Below, in pieces: positions 1-13,628 of a stretch of 37,469 nt of DNA. A program made the position numbers and the translations under genes. The stretch is from Mycoplasmatales bacterium (GTDB lineage Bacteria; Bacillota_I; Bacilli_A; Mycoplasmatales; JABABV01), in assembly GCA_014238055.1 (NCBI GenBank), contig JABABV010000001.1, positions 248,938-286,406 on the forward strand. Direction: 5' to 3'. The notes under the pieces are model-generated. The model was given only the letters and a program-made list of their open reading frames with translations. It had not been told where the DNA came from and made no database searches. How positions within the stretch are numbered: the stretch's first letter is position 1; each line of letters starts with the position of its first letter.

Positions 1-618
1 AATACCTGATAATACTCCAGATATAAATACAGCTACATATCTAACTAAATTAACATTAACTCCGGCAGCACCTAAGGCGTGAGGATTTTCTCCACATGCT
101 CTTAATTTTAATCCGAAAGGTGTTTTATGTAATGTAAATCAACCAATAGCCACTACTAATATTATGGCAAATAATGGTAGACTTATTAAATGAGCAAAAC
201 TATCTAAATGTTTACTAAAACTCAATGTATTATAATTTACAAATACTCGAGTATTTTTTTGAATTGCAGCTATTCAAAATATCGCTATTCCTGGTGCTAG
301 CAAATTAATTGCTGTCCCAGATATAATTTGATTAGCTTTAAATTTGATAGAAGCTAAAGCGTGTAATAAAGCGAACATTCCTGCCATTAAACCGGCAACT
401 AACATAATTCAAATTTGATTATAACTAGAACCTTTAACATGATAACTGATAACAGCGTAACTTAATCCACCTATTACCATCATACCGTTAATAGCAATAT
501 TAAATACTCCGGCTCGTTCTGAAAATAATCCTGCAATAGCACCGATCCCTACAACAGCTATCAAAGTTATGATAGTCCCTGTAACGCTCACGCCAGTTAA
601 ATTCATATTTAAAAACAT
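1..618 (-). CDS. nupQ: Nucleoside ABC transporter permease, NupQ/YufQ-like (C-terminus cut by window edge)
   Basis: This is the second membrane subunit of a BmpA-type nucleoside importer. From ATG at 618 the frame stays open to base 1 if TGA is read as Trp (for example at 409-411), giving 206 residues without the C-terminus. Hydrophobic segments start at once (GTIITLIAVVGIGAIAGLF), followed by the family's ERAGVFNIAINGMM element, the usual loop of YufQ-type permeases. AAAGGAG lies just upstream of the ATG. The gene begins 25 nt after the stop of the first permease and is the last visible gene of the bmpA-nupO-nupP-nupQ run. The family assignment is firm; whether purine or pyrimidine nucleosides are the substrate cannot be told from sequence. 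Confidence 0.88.
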
Positions 619-643
619 TGTTATTACGACTCCTTTTCTTTAA

Positions 644-2122
644 TTATTTTTTACGACTTTGAAATTTATTTTCTTTTAATGTTTTAAAATCTTCTTTAAT
701 ACTTTTTATGTGATTTTTATAAGCAATTTGAGCTTCTTTATAAGCTGAAAAGCCTAGTTCTTTTAATTTACCTTTTAAATTAAAGGTTATATCTCTGATT
801 TCTAACTCTTGTTTTTCAAAATCATCTGTTCGATAATCAATATTATTTTTAATATCATTAATTTCTTTGAATGAATTTTTCATTAAAATCTTAGATTCAT
901 TCTTAGATTCTAAATATTTTATTTTTGCTTCATTGATAACTTTAATATGAGACTCTTTAGTAGATTTTAATTTAGATGTAAAAGATTTATATTCTTCTTT
1001 AAAACTAGAATTAAAGCGTTTAAATCATCACATTCTAAAGTTTTTAATTGGGTTGAAATGTATGAATACTAATGATATAGCTGCGAAATAAATTACTACT
1101 CCGATGATTAATCCAAGAACATCTTGATCTACACCAGTAGTTGCTTGAGCATAAGACGCTCCATTATCTAGAACTGAATAGAACGTTGCTGCAAATAATA
1201 TTCCTATAGGATTATTAAATCCTAATAGGGCAATGGCAATGGCAATGAATCCATAATTAGGCAAGCCATTAATATCTGGAAAAGATACATTTTGACCTAA
1301 ATATAATACTGCTCCTGCTAAACCTGCTAAGAATCCAGAAATTGTCATAGTTAAAATAATATTAAGTTTAACTTTTATTCCAGAATAACTAGCTGCGTTT
1401 AAATTTGAACCGATAACTTTGATATTGAATCCTAATTTTGATTTTTGTACAATCACAAATAGAATTGCTACTGCAATTATCGCTATTATAATAGCAACGA
1501 TTCATGCATCATGTCCGCCACCTGATTTATTTCTAAATCAAATTCTTCAATAATCTGATATTCTATCTGAATTAACTTTATTATTAACATGTACTTTTAA
1601 ATTATTAAATCTAAATAAATATTTAATAATATAATAAAATATTCAATTAAATAAAATCGTCGATACAACTTCATGGACTTTAAAGAAAGCTTTCAAAGCT
1701 CCAGCGACTGCTGCCGCGCTTGCTCCGATTACTGAAGCTAATATCAATGGTGTAAATAAACCTAAAACATTATGTGTAGAATTGTGATTAAATGCTAAAA
1801 CTCCTAAATAAGCACTAATCCCACCACCTAAAAGCATTTGGCCCGATACTCCAATGTTGAATAAACCAGCTTTAAAAGAAATCGCAACAGCTATTCCAGC
1901 TAAAGTGTATATACCAATACTAATTAAAGTTTGTTTATAGTATAGTTTATTAAAAGAACCGGCAACTAAGCTATAAAACACTGCTAAAGGGTTTGTTTTA
2001 GAGACAGCGATTAATATTCCAGCTGCAACAAGTCCTAATAATATAGCTATTAAAGATGCTTTTATTTTACAAAAATCAATAGATAAAGCTTCTTTAATAG
2101 ATCTTAATTTATTATTTTTCAT
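644..2122 (-). CDS. nupP: Nucleoside ABC transporter permease, NupP/YufP-like, with long charged C-terminal tail
   Basis: The first permease of the nucleoside importer is 492 residues long. Three stop-to-stop fragments lie in one frame and join through TGA (Trp) codons at 1643 and 1028. ATG at 2122 has AAAAGGAG upstream, 24 nt after the ATPase gene. Roughly residues 15-355 are membrane helices, with the family motif FKAGLFNIGVSGQM in the first third. After the last helix (about residue 355) comes a tail of about 130 residues rich in Lys, Glu, Asp and Asn, predicted helical and cytoplasmic, running to KFQSRKK. Typical YufP proteins end soon after the last helix, so this tail is an addition. 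It may contact the ATPase or another partner; that is inference. Confidence 0.88.
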
Positions 2123-2146
2123 TTTAATTCTCCTTTTACTAAATTA

Positions 2147-3703
2147 TTATCCACGTTTATTCATCATTAATATACCGATTTTTTCTCTATTAATATCTCC
2201 AATATTTTGTATTTGAGAAATAGATCCAGAATTAATTACTGCTACTCTATCTGCTAAAGATAAAACTTCATCTAATTCATAAGAAATTAGTAATACAGCA
2301 TTCCCTTTTTCTTTTTCTGATAAAATTTCATCATGAATATATTCTATTGAACCTACATCTAATCCTCGAGTTGGTTGTGCAAATATAATTAATTTATGTT
2401 TACGTTCTATTTCGCGTCCAATAATTAATTTTTGTTGATTTCCACCAGATAATTCACGGATTTCTTGAATTTCATCTTGAACTCCACGAACATCATATTT
2501 TTTAATTATATTATTTGCATGTTTACTGATGTATCTATAATTCATTATTCCTAGTTTATTACTGAATGGTTCTTTATAAAAATCTTGTAATACTGTATTT
2601 TCTCTTATATTAAAATTCAATATTAAACCAAATTTATGACGATCTTCGGGAACATAAGAAATTCCTGATTCATATCTGTTTCTAGTAGAAGTACGAGTAA
2701 TATCTTTATTATTCAATGTGATTTTACCTTTAACTACTTTTCTCATACCCATGATCGCTTCAGCTAAAGCTACTTGACCATTACCTTCAACTCCGGCAAT
2801 CGCTAAAATTTCACCGCTTTTAATATCTAAAGTAAGATTGCTTAAAGCTGCTTTTCTACTATTTTCTTTACGAACTAATAGATTTTTAATTTCTAGCATT
2901 TTTTGACCAGGTTTTATTTTTGAATTATTTTTAACATGAGTTACTTGACGACCTACCATTAAAGCAGAAACTTCTTTAATTGAAAGACTCTTATTTCTAA
3001 AAGTTTTAATTGCTTTACCGTGTCGTAAAACAGTTACATAGTCAGCAACTTCTTCAATTTCTTTTAATTTATGAGTAATTAATATTATTGTTTTTCCTTG
3101 TTTTTTAAAGTTTTTAATTACTTCTAAAAATCCTTTAATTTCTTCCGGATTTAATACTGCTGTCGGTTCATCAAAAATTAAAATATCAGCATTTTTATAA
3201 AGCATTTTTAAAATTTCTATTTTTTGATGAGTCGATACGTTTGAATCTTCAACTTTAGTTTTTAAATTAATATTTAATTTATATTTTTCCATTAATTTTT
3301 CAACTTTATATTTAGCTCTTTTAAGATCCATTAAAAAAGATAAATTATTGCTTACAACAGGAATATCTCCTAAGACAATATTTTCTAAAGCTGTATAATT
3401 TCCAACTAATTTGAAATGTTGGTGAACCATACCAATTCCCATTTCATGGGCTTGACTAGGATTTTTAATATATGATTCTTCACCATGGATTTTTATATAT
3501 CCAGAATCCGGATTATAAATACCAAATAAAACTGACATTAAAGTTGATTTACCTGCTCCATTTTCACCAACTAATGCGTGAACTTCTCCTTCAGCAACTT
3601 TTAAGTTAATTTTATTATTTGCAGTTATTTTTCCAAATTTTTTAGTGATATCATTCATTTCGATTGCATATTTAATTTGATTGGAATTTTTTGCATTATT
3701 CAT
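2147..3703 (-). CDS. nupO: Nucleoside ABC transporter ATP-binding protein (two ABC domains), NupO/YufO-like
   Basis: This 518-residue double ABC ATPase powers the BmpA-NupPQ importer at the inner face of the membrane. The first domain has a full Walker A (GENGAGKST, about residue 47) and Walker B (ILIFDEPTAVLNPEE), but its signature is degenerate (VSTHQKIEI). The second domain has a weak Walker A (GVEGNGQVAL) and an intact signature (LSGGNQQKL). This complementary pattern is typical of RbsA/YufO-type ATPases, so one composite site probably does most of the work. The gene ends in TAA with no in-frame TGA. ATG at 3703 is preceded by AAAAGGAGACC. It lies 80 nt downstream of bmpA and 24 nt before nupP. 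Confidence 0.93.
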   Translation of the reverse strand: MNNAKNSNQIKYAIEMNDITKKFGKITANNKINLKVAEGEVHALVGENGAGKSTLMSVLFGIYNPDSGYIKIHGEESYIKNPSQAHEMGIGMVHQHFKLVGNYTALENIVLGDIPVVSNNLSFLMDLKRAKYKVEKLMEKYKLNINLKTKVEDSNVSTHQKIEILKMLYKNADILIFDEPTAVLNPEEIKGFLEVIKNFKKQGKTIILITHKLKEIEEVADYVTVLRHGKAIKTFRNKSLSIKEVSALMVGRQVTHVKNNSKIKPGQKMLEIKNLLVRKENSRKAALSNLTLDIKSGEILAIAGVEGNGQVALAEAIMGMRKVVKGKITLNNKDITRTSTRNRYESGISYVPEDRHKFGLILNFNIRENTVLQDFYKEPFSNKLGIMNYRYISKHANNIIKKYDVRGVQDEIQEIRELSGGNQQKLIIGREIERKHKLIIFAQPTRGLDVGSIEYIHDEILSEKEKGNAVLLISYELDEVLSLADRVAVINSGSISQIQNIGDINREKIGILMMNKRG

Positions 3704-3783
3704 TTTGAAGGTCTCCTTTTATTATTAACTTATTATTATTATTAGTGTTTAGTATAATTTATATTATTAATTTTTATTTTTAA

Positions 3784-5154
3784 TTAAACTTTTCAATTAG
3801 CAACTGTAGTCGCTAAGAAATTATCTCAAGTTAATCCCGGATTTTTTAGATCAGAATGAGATGTTAATCAGTCTTTTTCTCATTGAGTAAGAGTGCTTCC
3901 TGAAGCAGGATTTAAATAATTATTAACAGTTGCTAAATATTTTTGTGCTGCTGTATCAAATAATTTTTTAGTTCCTGGTTTTCAAGTATTTGAAGTTGTA
4001 ACACCAGCAAAATGATTTGCTGCATTACCAGCTGTTACAGAACCAAAATTATTTATTCCAGAATCAGATAGATCAATTGTTCCTTTTGTTGAAAAATTCT
4101 CATCTTGACCAAATCTTTTATAAAATCCTTCGATTGAATCACGTTTTTTTTGTTCTTTAAAATTGTTAACTGTATTAACGTCTATTTTAGAAGTAGCTAA
4201 GACATTTTTAACATAAATAGCTTCCATAGCATAAGTAATGTTTTTTAACACAGAATCAAAGAATAAAGATTTAAATTGAGGATATGTTTTTGACATATCA
4301 GTATCTACTCCGATAACGAAAGGTTTTTTGTCAGCAGATACAGTTTGTTCGTTAATTGCTGATATCGTTCCAGCAACTTCACTACCTGCAACTGGTAAAA
4401 TTGCGTTGGCACCTTCATTAATTAATAGCGTTGATTTGTCTTTAGCCATTTTAACATCAACAAATCCACTTTCAGTATAAGCAGTATCTGCTTGAAATTT
4501 CGCTATACTTACGTGTTTTCAAGCTGAATTTTTAGCAACGGTTTCATTATATTTATTAGCTGCGTTAACTCCTGCTAGTCAACCAACCATATAATCAGTT
4601 ACTCCTGGGAAATTTCCTCCTCCAAAAGTAGCTACTTTAGGTTTTGCGTAATATTGAGTATTGTAAGCTGTTTTAAATCCACCAATAAATGCTGTAGACA
4701 TCATATCGAACTTAACTGAAGCAACACGGTTTTTAATAATCGGCAACATTTCTTTAGTTTCTAAACTACCATTACCATCAATTAAAATTCAATGAAGTTT
4801 TGAATCTTTTACCTCTGATAAATATTGTGAAATTGCTCCGATATGGTAAAAACCGGGCGCCATGATATATTTGGCCCCGGTTGCTTCGGCGGCACGATAT
4901 CCGGCCGCAATAGTAGATCCATTAGGATTTTTAGGTCTAAAGTAATGTTTTTCATTTAATGAATTTTTATTAGCTAAATCGCAAATCGCTACATAGCCAG
5001 ATTCGTTAAATGATCTATCAGTAATTAAACCACTATCAGTAATCAAACGAATTTCACTCCCTTCTGCTCAAGAACAAGAAGTAAGCTTTGCAGTAATAGA
5101 GAAAACTACCCCAGTAGCTGCAATTAACGTAAATAAAGATTTTTTCTTTCTCAT
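3784..5154 (-). CDS. bmpA: BmpA/Med-family substrate-binding lipoprotein
   Basis: This is the 456-residue extracellular nucleoside-binding lipoprotein of the importer encoded downstream. The N-terminus is a lipoprotein signal: MRKKK, a hydrophobic stretch, then the lipobox LTSC with Cys27 as the lipidation site. Lgt in this same window would modify it. The mature part has the Med/BmpA element LITDSGLITDRSFNESGY and later GANAILPVAGSE. The gene is read through several TGA codons (including 5068, 4789 and 3982) and ends in TAA at 3784-3786. The ATG at 5154 was chosen because AAAAGGGGAT precedes it and the signal peptide starts there; a longer upstream reading would run into the promoter. It is the first gene of the transporter operon. 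Mollicute BmpA proteins are often this long. Confidence 0.92.
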
Positions 5155-5223
5155 TTCAATAATCCCCTTTTCGCATTTCATTTTAAAATTAATTTTCCAT
5201 ATAAAAATTTTTATACAATTTCC

Positions 5224-5253
5224 ATTATAGCATAAAGAAATTGGAATTAGCAA
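5224..5253 (-). promoter_or_regulatory. Promoter of the bmpA-nupOPQ operon
   Basis: On the minus strand a perfect -10, TATAAT (5224-5229), is preceded by TG one base away (extended -10), and TTGCTA (5248-5253) sits 18 bases upstream as a -35. Transcription would start near 5217, leaving a leader of about 60 nt before the bmpA ATG. No riboswitch-like fold was recognised in that leader. Confidence 0.75.
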
Positions 5254-5347
5254 TATAAAAATAATAATTTTGTTATTTGTTTAGTAATTAGTAATAATTT
5301 TTAACTTTTACACTATTTTTCATTAACTATGTAAGATTTTAGTAAAT

Positions 5348-5373
5348 AAAAAAACACCAAAAAGGTGTTTTTT
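5348..5373 (-). terminator. Intrinsic terminator after the ABC ATPase gene
   Basis: AAAACACC (5351-5358) pairs perfectly with GGTGTTTT (5364-5371) around a 5-base loop, with T runs on both sides, so it could work in both directions. On the minus strand it lies 15 nt beyond the stop of the ATPase gene at 5388 and separates that operon from bmpA. The rest of the interval 5155-5387 holds the bmpA promoter and leader and nothing else that I can see. Confidence 0.85.
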
Positions 5374-5387
5374 ATAGTTTATTATTC

Positions 5388-6329
5388 TCAATTAACTTTT
5401 TCGACTGTTAAAGGAGTTTTATTTTTGATCAATTTTTCAATTTTTCCGTCTTTCATTTTAATTACTAAATGTGCAAGTTTTGCAATCTTTACATTATGAG
5501 TAACTAAAATAACTGTCATTCCAAAATCTTTATTAATACTTTGTAATGTTTTTAAAACATCGATTCCTACTTTACGATCTAACGCTCCTGTAGGTTCATC
5601 AGCAAATAAAATTTTGGGATTTTTAGTTAAAGCTCTAGCGATTGAAACACGTTGTTGTTGCCCTCCAGATAATTGAGAAGGCATTTTTTTACTGTGCTCA
5701 GTCATGCCAATTTTTTCAAATATAGAATCTGCAGAAATAATTTTTTTCTTATCTTTTTGTAAATAAGAACCCATCTCAACATTTTCTCTTGCTGTTAAAT
5801 TTGGCAGCAAATAATATTCTTGAAAAATAAAGCCAACATTATATCGACGATATTCAGTTAACTGACGATCATTCATATAAGAGAGATTATGATTAATTGC
5901 AATAATGTCCCCATCTGTTGAACGGTCTAGACCAGAAATAACATTTAATAATGTTGTTTTACCCGAACCAGATGGTCCAAGAATAACAATAAGTTTTCCT
6001 TCTGGAATTTCTAAATTAATGTCTTTTAAGATATGTGAAATAATTTGACCATTAGTGTAATATTTATTAACTTTTTTCAATTCCATTACATTTCCTGGTT
6101 TATTTATCCCGGTAATAACACCTCTACGTTTAGCGTTATTTTTCTTAATTTTTTTAATTTGAACTTTAATTTGTTTCTTAGTATCGTTTTCTGTAATTAA
6201 TATTTTATCTTTTTTAATATTTTCTTTAAGTTCTTTACGAATTACAACACTATCTTTTTTTAAATTATTTTTTAGATACTTTTTATCGTAATTCTTTTTT
6301 CATTTATTATTTGAGTCTGATTTTTGCAT
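5388..6329 (-). CDS. ABC transporter ATP-binding protein, MacB/LolD type, with Lys-rich N-terminal extension
   Basis: This 313-residue ATPase is the partner of the giant permease encoded just upstream. Walker A GPSGSGKTT is at about 118-126, the signature LSGGQ at 220-224 and Walker B ILFADEPTGALD from about 240, followed by the H-loop in VTHN. The first 80 or so residues form a Lys/Asn/Ile-rich, probably helical extension that normal LolD/MacB ATPases (about 230 residues) lack. The start at 6329 was preferred over the internal Met at 6086 because the frame is open through a TGA, AAGGGGGT precedes the ATG and it follows the permease TAA by 2 nt. M. genitalium MG467/MG468 is a similar ATPase-giant permease pair (from memory). 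Substrate unknown; extrusion of lipids, lipoproteins or peptides is typical of the family. Confidence 0.88.
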
Positions 6330-6331
6330 AA

Positions 6332-9300
6332 TTAATTACCCCCTTCTTTTAACGTATCGATAGCTTTTTTATGAGCTAAAGATTTTCAAGAAACTAAATA
6401 CGTAAGTCCAAATATTATTAATACTGCTCCTAATGAAATTGCAAAGAATCATCAGTGGAGTGGTGAAATAATATAAATCGAGGTGTTTTTAAATATCGCA
6501 AAATTAAAGATTTTAATTAGTCATGAAACTAACGGCATCGATAAGAGGATCCCGAATAATATTGCTGGTGTATAAATTGATAAAAATATATTTGAAATTT
6601 CACGATTACGAAATCCTAAAATTTTTAAATTAGAAATTAAATGTTTATGATCAGAAATAATCATATTAGAAGCTGTCATCGTAACCATTCCAGAAATGAT
6701 AAACATCGTTCAAAAAATAATCTTTTCAATTTTATTTTCAATGCTAGTGAAGTTATTGAACATAAAATCAGAGGCATTTTTATCGTTAACTGTTTTAATA
6801 GCTGATAAATAAATTGAATTTCCATAAATATTATTAAAGTTATTAATCATATCAGGTGTAGAAAATTGACCATCTCTTAAAGTTGCGTTATTACTCATAA
6901 TGTTTAAACCTTTAAAAGCATTTTGAGTTTTTTGGCTACTTAATAAATCGTTAACAGTGCTATCACCACTAATAAAGCGGTCTAGTCCTGGGTATAGTCC
7001 TGAAGCAGAATAAACTGACATTGATTTTTGTAAATAATTATCAGTATTATTTTCAGAAAATATTCCATTGAAATGAACTTGATTGTTTGTTTCATTTTTA
7101 TCGTCGGCGATAAAAGTGTTCATACTAGAAAAATCTCCTGATTTATGATTATATAAATCACTGCTAGGATCATCTATCGGAAATTCTTGATTACGTTCTT
7201 GTGGTATTCCATTTATCATCGACATACCTTTAAATCCTAAATCTTCATTCGCTAATTTTTGATTAGTGAAAAATTCAGGACCTTGATAGCTATCAGAAAT
7301 TCCAGCAACAGTAAATCTAGCTGTTGGCATTCCTTTAAAAGAACTTGCAAAAGAACTTTTATCTCATAAACTATTATTTTTTATTTTTCTTTGGTAACGG
7401 TAAATATCGTTATCAACATTAAAAGTAATAGTTGAACCTATTTTTAAACCGTATTGCTTTTTAGCAAATTGATTTATGATTAAAGGATGAGTAAAACTAT
7501 TATTAAACAATTTGTAATTTATATTACTATTATTGTTTAATAAATTTATAAATTTTGATGATTGTTGAATTCCAGTAATTTTTTGACTAGATAATTGCTT
7601 ACCATCTTTTCTAGACGGACTATTACCATCGATCAACTTGATCATTCCTTTAACAGATGTATAAGTTTCATCATTTTTAGCTAAAGGTATATAACCATAA
7701 CCTAATTTATAAGTATCGTAATGTTTTAAACCATAATTCATTAAAGCTAAGAACGGAATTGTGGGTCCCATATTCTCTACATCTCAACCAGGCCTAACAG
7801 TAGTAGTTTTAGTTTTGGCAAAGAAATATTTAGCTACTTCTGATACTTCAATAGATATATTTTTATTGTTAGAAGGATCTTTAAAAGTAATTTTTGTATT
7901 ATCATTTTCTAAAGATTTTACAAAAGTTGTACTTTGTTTATCCATTGCAGCTTGTTGATTTGGCGGCATTTTATCGACAGCTAAATCTCAAGGAGAAGGA
8001 TTTATTGTAGATTGTGCAAATATTGTTTTCATTTGAATATGTTGCTCTAAATAATAAGGATCATTTTTAACCATCATTGCATCTAACATTGATGGAAAAT
8101 GAACATTTCCTAAATCTCCGTTTTTAGATTGTGCTAATTTGTAAATCCCTGGCAACACACCTTGCATGTCAGAAGTATTTATTTGAGGTATCTGACCATA
8201 AACAGAACTAGTTTTAATCCCTAAAGCATTATCAATATATTTAATTGATAAAGAATCATCAGTAAATCCTCATTGTCTTAAAGCTTGCGCTCGATAATCG
8301 CCACCTTCAATCGTTGGCGTTTCTAAATCAACTGAAAATTTATAAGAAGATTCTGCAGCAGTGGCTTTTTGAGCATTACTAAAAGCATTATGATTCGCTA
8401 AATAAAAAGTTGCTGTCGTAATCGTTCCACCAATAATAGTTGATAAAGTAAGTAATTTACCAATTGAAGAAAAAGCTAAAGAATATTTAAATTTCGTCGT
8501 CGCTTTAAATCCATAAAATATTTTTGTTAAATATTTAGCAATTGGATTAATTTTAAATCCTGATGATGGATTCATTAAATAAGTTGGTCTTTTAGATAAT
8601 TTTCAATAAGAAACGATGTAAGTTAATATTCCTAGACCAATAATTGGCGCTACGAAAGTAATTACAAATGAAACTCAAGAGAAACTAATTGTTTGTGTTG
8701 GTATAGTCCAGTAACTGACAAATAAATTAATCATTTGATTTTGCAGTGAAAGCCCTATTAAATAACCAACTCCGCCTCCTAAAACAGAAGCGATAATTGG
8801 AAATATCAATAGCGATGATGTTATTTGGAAGTTTTTATAACCTAAAGATTTTAACAATCCTAAAGTTGTTCGACGTGAACTAATGTATTTAGAAGTAATA
8901 ATAATACTAATAAACCCTGTTAACATTAACAAGAATAAAATAGTTGCTAATGATATATGTTTAATAGTTTCTACTAGTTTACCAATAAATCCAACTCTGA
9001 AAGCAGATAAATTGTTAGCACCATTATCGTTATAATTAGTTGCTATTTTTACATTACTTGGAAAACTCATAATTTTATGAGCTTCACCATTAATTCAACT
9101 TAAAATATTTTTTCTAGTTGTTGGATTAGATCCGCTAGGATATTTACCAACTAAAAATGATTCAAGTGGATTATTACGGAAAGCACTATGAATTCCTTCG
9201 TAACCTCTTCAATCAGTATAAACTAAAGCTTCATTTTTAGGATTAGGTGTTAAATGATCGCTATCCATGACAGGATACATAAAATCAGGTGTTAAACTAA

Positions 9301-10699
9301 TTCCACTAATTAAAAATGTTGTATTATCAACGTGAAGTTTATATTTATCTGGTAGTTGTTTCATTCAAGTCACATAAGCTGCATAATCATAATTAGAATT
9401 AATATTTTGACCTTCAGCTAAATAATTATGTAACGTGTTTAAATAATTTCCTGATAGCGCTTTTTTATGATGCGCATCTGCAAAACCAGGAGAAACATTA
9501 GCAATCGTAGCTGAAATTGATTTAATCTGAACAGCACTAGGGACTAGTCCACCATTTCATCCAGCAGTAACATAATTACCATTATCAGTTCAAGTTACAC
9601 CTACTTGGTTTTTAGGCATATCTTTTGAATTTTTAATAATTGTATTTTTTAAAACACTAAATTTATCTGGTTTAGGTAATCCTTCTCCAGAAAATATATA
9701 TGATTTATCAATTGTCTTTTGTGAAAAGTTATCTGGATTCGTAAAAGGTGAATTATTATTGTCAATTTTAAAATTACTATTTACATCATAATGATTCTGC
9801 GTTGAAACAACTTTATAATAATTATTATCAGCAGAACTATTAATATTAATAGCATTAAATTGGTTTATATCAATTCCTTTATACGTATCTGAATTTTTCA
9901 ATTCATTTATAAAGCTATATTGTTCTTCAGTTTGAATTAAATTTCGTAAAGTATTTTTCTCATCTTTATAAGAAGAGTTAATAGTTGCCCCTAAATGATT
10001 GCTTGCATTAATCGTAAATGGCGTTCCTTTAGGTTCTTGTCCTCCGTTATTGTTTATTAAAGTATTGAAATACTGTGCATAAGAACCAGTAGTATTACTT
10101 TTAATTCAACTCATGTTTATTGAAACTGAAATTGAATTAGAAAAATTAGTTGATATATAATCAATTAATTGTGAAAAAGTAGTTCCGTCTGATAAAGCAT
10201 TTTTTGGCGTTACTATTTCTTCAGTTCCTATACCGGCATTTATATTAGTAAAATTATTTTTATTTTTGACAACATCTATTGCCCCAATACTAGGATCGAT
10301 TTTAATTGTCGGATCAGATTGATTATTTGTTTTGATAGTTTTTAAAAATTTTAAATTTGTATTTTGATTAGATAATTTAATTGTGTATGTCGGACTTTCT
10401 TTCGGATAACTAATATCACTTTGATTACTTTTTAGAGTAATTGCATAATGATCATTATCATTAGCTGCTAAGTTAGGTTTATAATCGACATCTCCAGTTA
10501 CAGAATAATTTTCGTTGATTGTAAAATCATGCAAATTACCAGCTTTTACAAACTGATCATAAGAATGTTGAAAATTATTTGAAGTATCGTTTAATAAAGT
10601 AAAAACTGCAGACGTAAAGAAAATCATAATCGTCAAGCTAATCATTGAGATTTTATTAAATCCCAGAGCTCTAAACGATGATTTTAGTAAATTTATCAA
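6332..10699 (-). CDS. Giant FtsX/MacB-type ABC transporter permease (1455 aa)
   Basis: Eight open fragments, all in one frame and separated only by TGA codons, form one gene of 1455 codons ending in TAA at 6332-6334. Near the N-terminus there is one helix (ISMISLTIMIFFTSAVFTLL). Then comes a large Asn/Ser/Asp-rich domain of about 500 residues, an FtsX block of three helices (about 9000-8600) with SSRRTTLGLLKSLGYKN, another helix near 8440, a second large outer domain, and a final FtsX block (6720-6380) with HLISNLKILGFRNREI. This is the TM1-ectodomain-TM2-4 layout of MacB/FtsX permeases, duplicated and enlarged. The start is TTG at 10699, seven nt after a strong GGAGGT; no ATG fits as well. 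The ATPase follows 2 nt after the stop. Substrate unknown. Confidence 0.88.
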
Positions 10700-10706
10700 G
10701 TTTTAT

Positions 10707-10741
10707 ACCTCCATTGATATTTTTAAAACAAAAATCAATGG
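10707..10741 (-). promoter_or_regulatory. Hairpin overlapping the Shine-Dalgarno site of the giant permease
   Basis: CCATTGAT (10711-10718) is perfectly complementary to ATCAATGG (10734-10741), with further A-T pairing possible inside. In the minus-strand mRNA the 3' arm ends in the GG that begins the Shine-Dalgarno sequence GGAGGT (10707-10712), seven nt before the TTG start. The stem has no following U-tract, so it does not look like a terminator. It could partly hide the ribosome site or protect the mRNA 5' region; that role is inference. Confidence 0.5.
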
Positions 10742-10746
10742 AAATT

Positions 10747-11169
10747 TTATTCTATTCAAAGACAAAAAAGTTTATTTATATTATTAACGATAGTAATTTG
10801 ATTATAAGCATAATCAAAATCATTAATTTCATTGATGATAATATTAACTTCATTAATGAAATCAAATAATTCTTCAAATTCTTTTAGTTTTAATTTCATT
10901 ACTATTAACGTTTTATGGAATTTAATTAATTTTTGATGAATTTTTCGCAATGATTTTTTATTTAAATCATCCGCAAAAACTCATTCATTAATTTTGATGA
11001 TTTCATCAAGATTAATTTTAGAAATTATTTTAACTAATTTACGTTTTTTAAAAAAACCTAAATTATTGAAATGTTTTGTTAAAAATAAATTAGCATCAAC
11101 ATTATAAAAGATACTAATGATAGTATTAGTATAATTTAATATAATTTTTTGCAAGTTATTTTTAATCAT
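10747..11169 (-). CDS. Hypothetical protein (140 aa), Ile/Asn/Lys-rich
   Basis: I do not recognise this protein. Two open fragments in one frame join through TGA (Trp), and a second TGA at 10756 is followed by I-E-stop (TAA at 10747). ATG at 11169 is preceded by AAAAGGAATT. The protein is probably mostly helical and soluble, with two rather hydrophobic stretches near the N-terminus (KIILNYTNTIISIFYN) and a Lys/Leu/Glu-rich middle (about 75-105) that could be a short coiled coil. No cysteine or metal motif or signal peptide is evident. It lies 28 nt downstream of the glycosyltransferase gene and just before the giant permease, so it may be co-transcribed with either. The base composition is even more AT-rich than in the housekeeping genes upstream. 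Confidence 0.6.
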
Positions 11170-11197
11170 ATTTTAATTCCTTTTGTTTATTTAAATA

Positions 11198-13614
<2,417 letters not shown>

Positions 13615-13628
<14 letters not shown>

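Noticed and set aside
644-883. Separate small coiled-coil gene upstream of nupQ
   Set aside because: It is in frame with nupP and continuous through TGA codons, has no ribosome site at its Met, and is the nupP C-terminal tail.
2147-2155. TTATCCACG, one mismatch from a DnaA box
   Set aside because: It is a single site that lies at the end of nupO's coding sequence, with no cluster around it.
5155-5223. Purine riboswitch in the bmpA leader
   Set aside because: The leader is about 60 nt of AT-rich sequence, and none of the conserved core bases were recognised.
7761-7958. Plus-strand ORF inside the giant permease
   Set aside because: It is the shadow of the minus-strand gene, with no ribosome site and no family resemblance.
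6332-10699. Apparent decayed pseudogene (eight fragments)
   Set aside because: All interruptions are TGA in one frame without frameshift, so the gene is intact under code 4.
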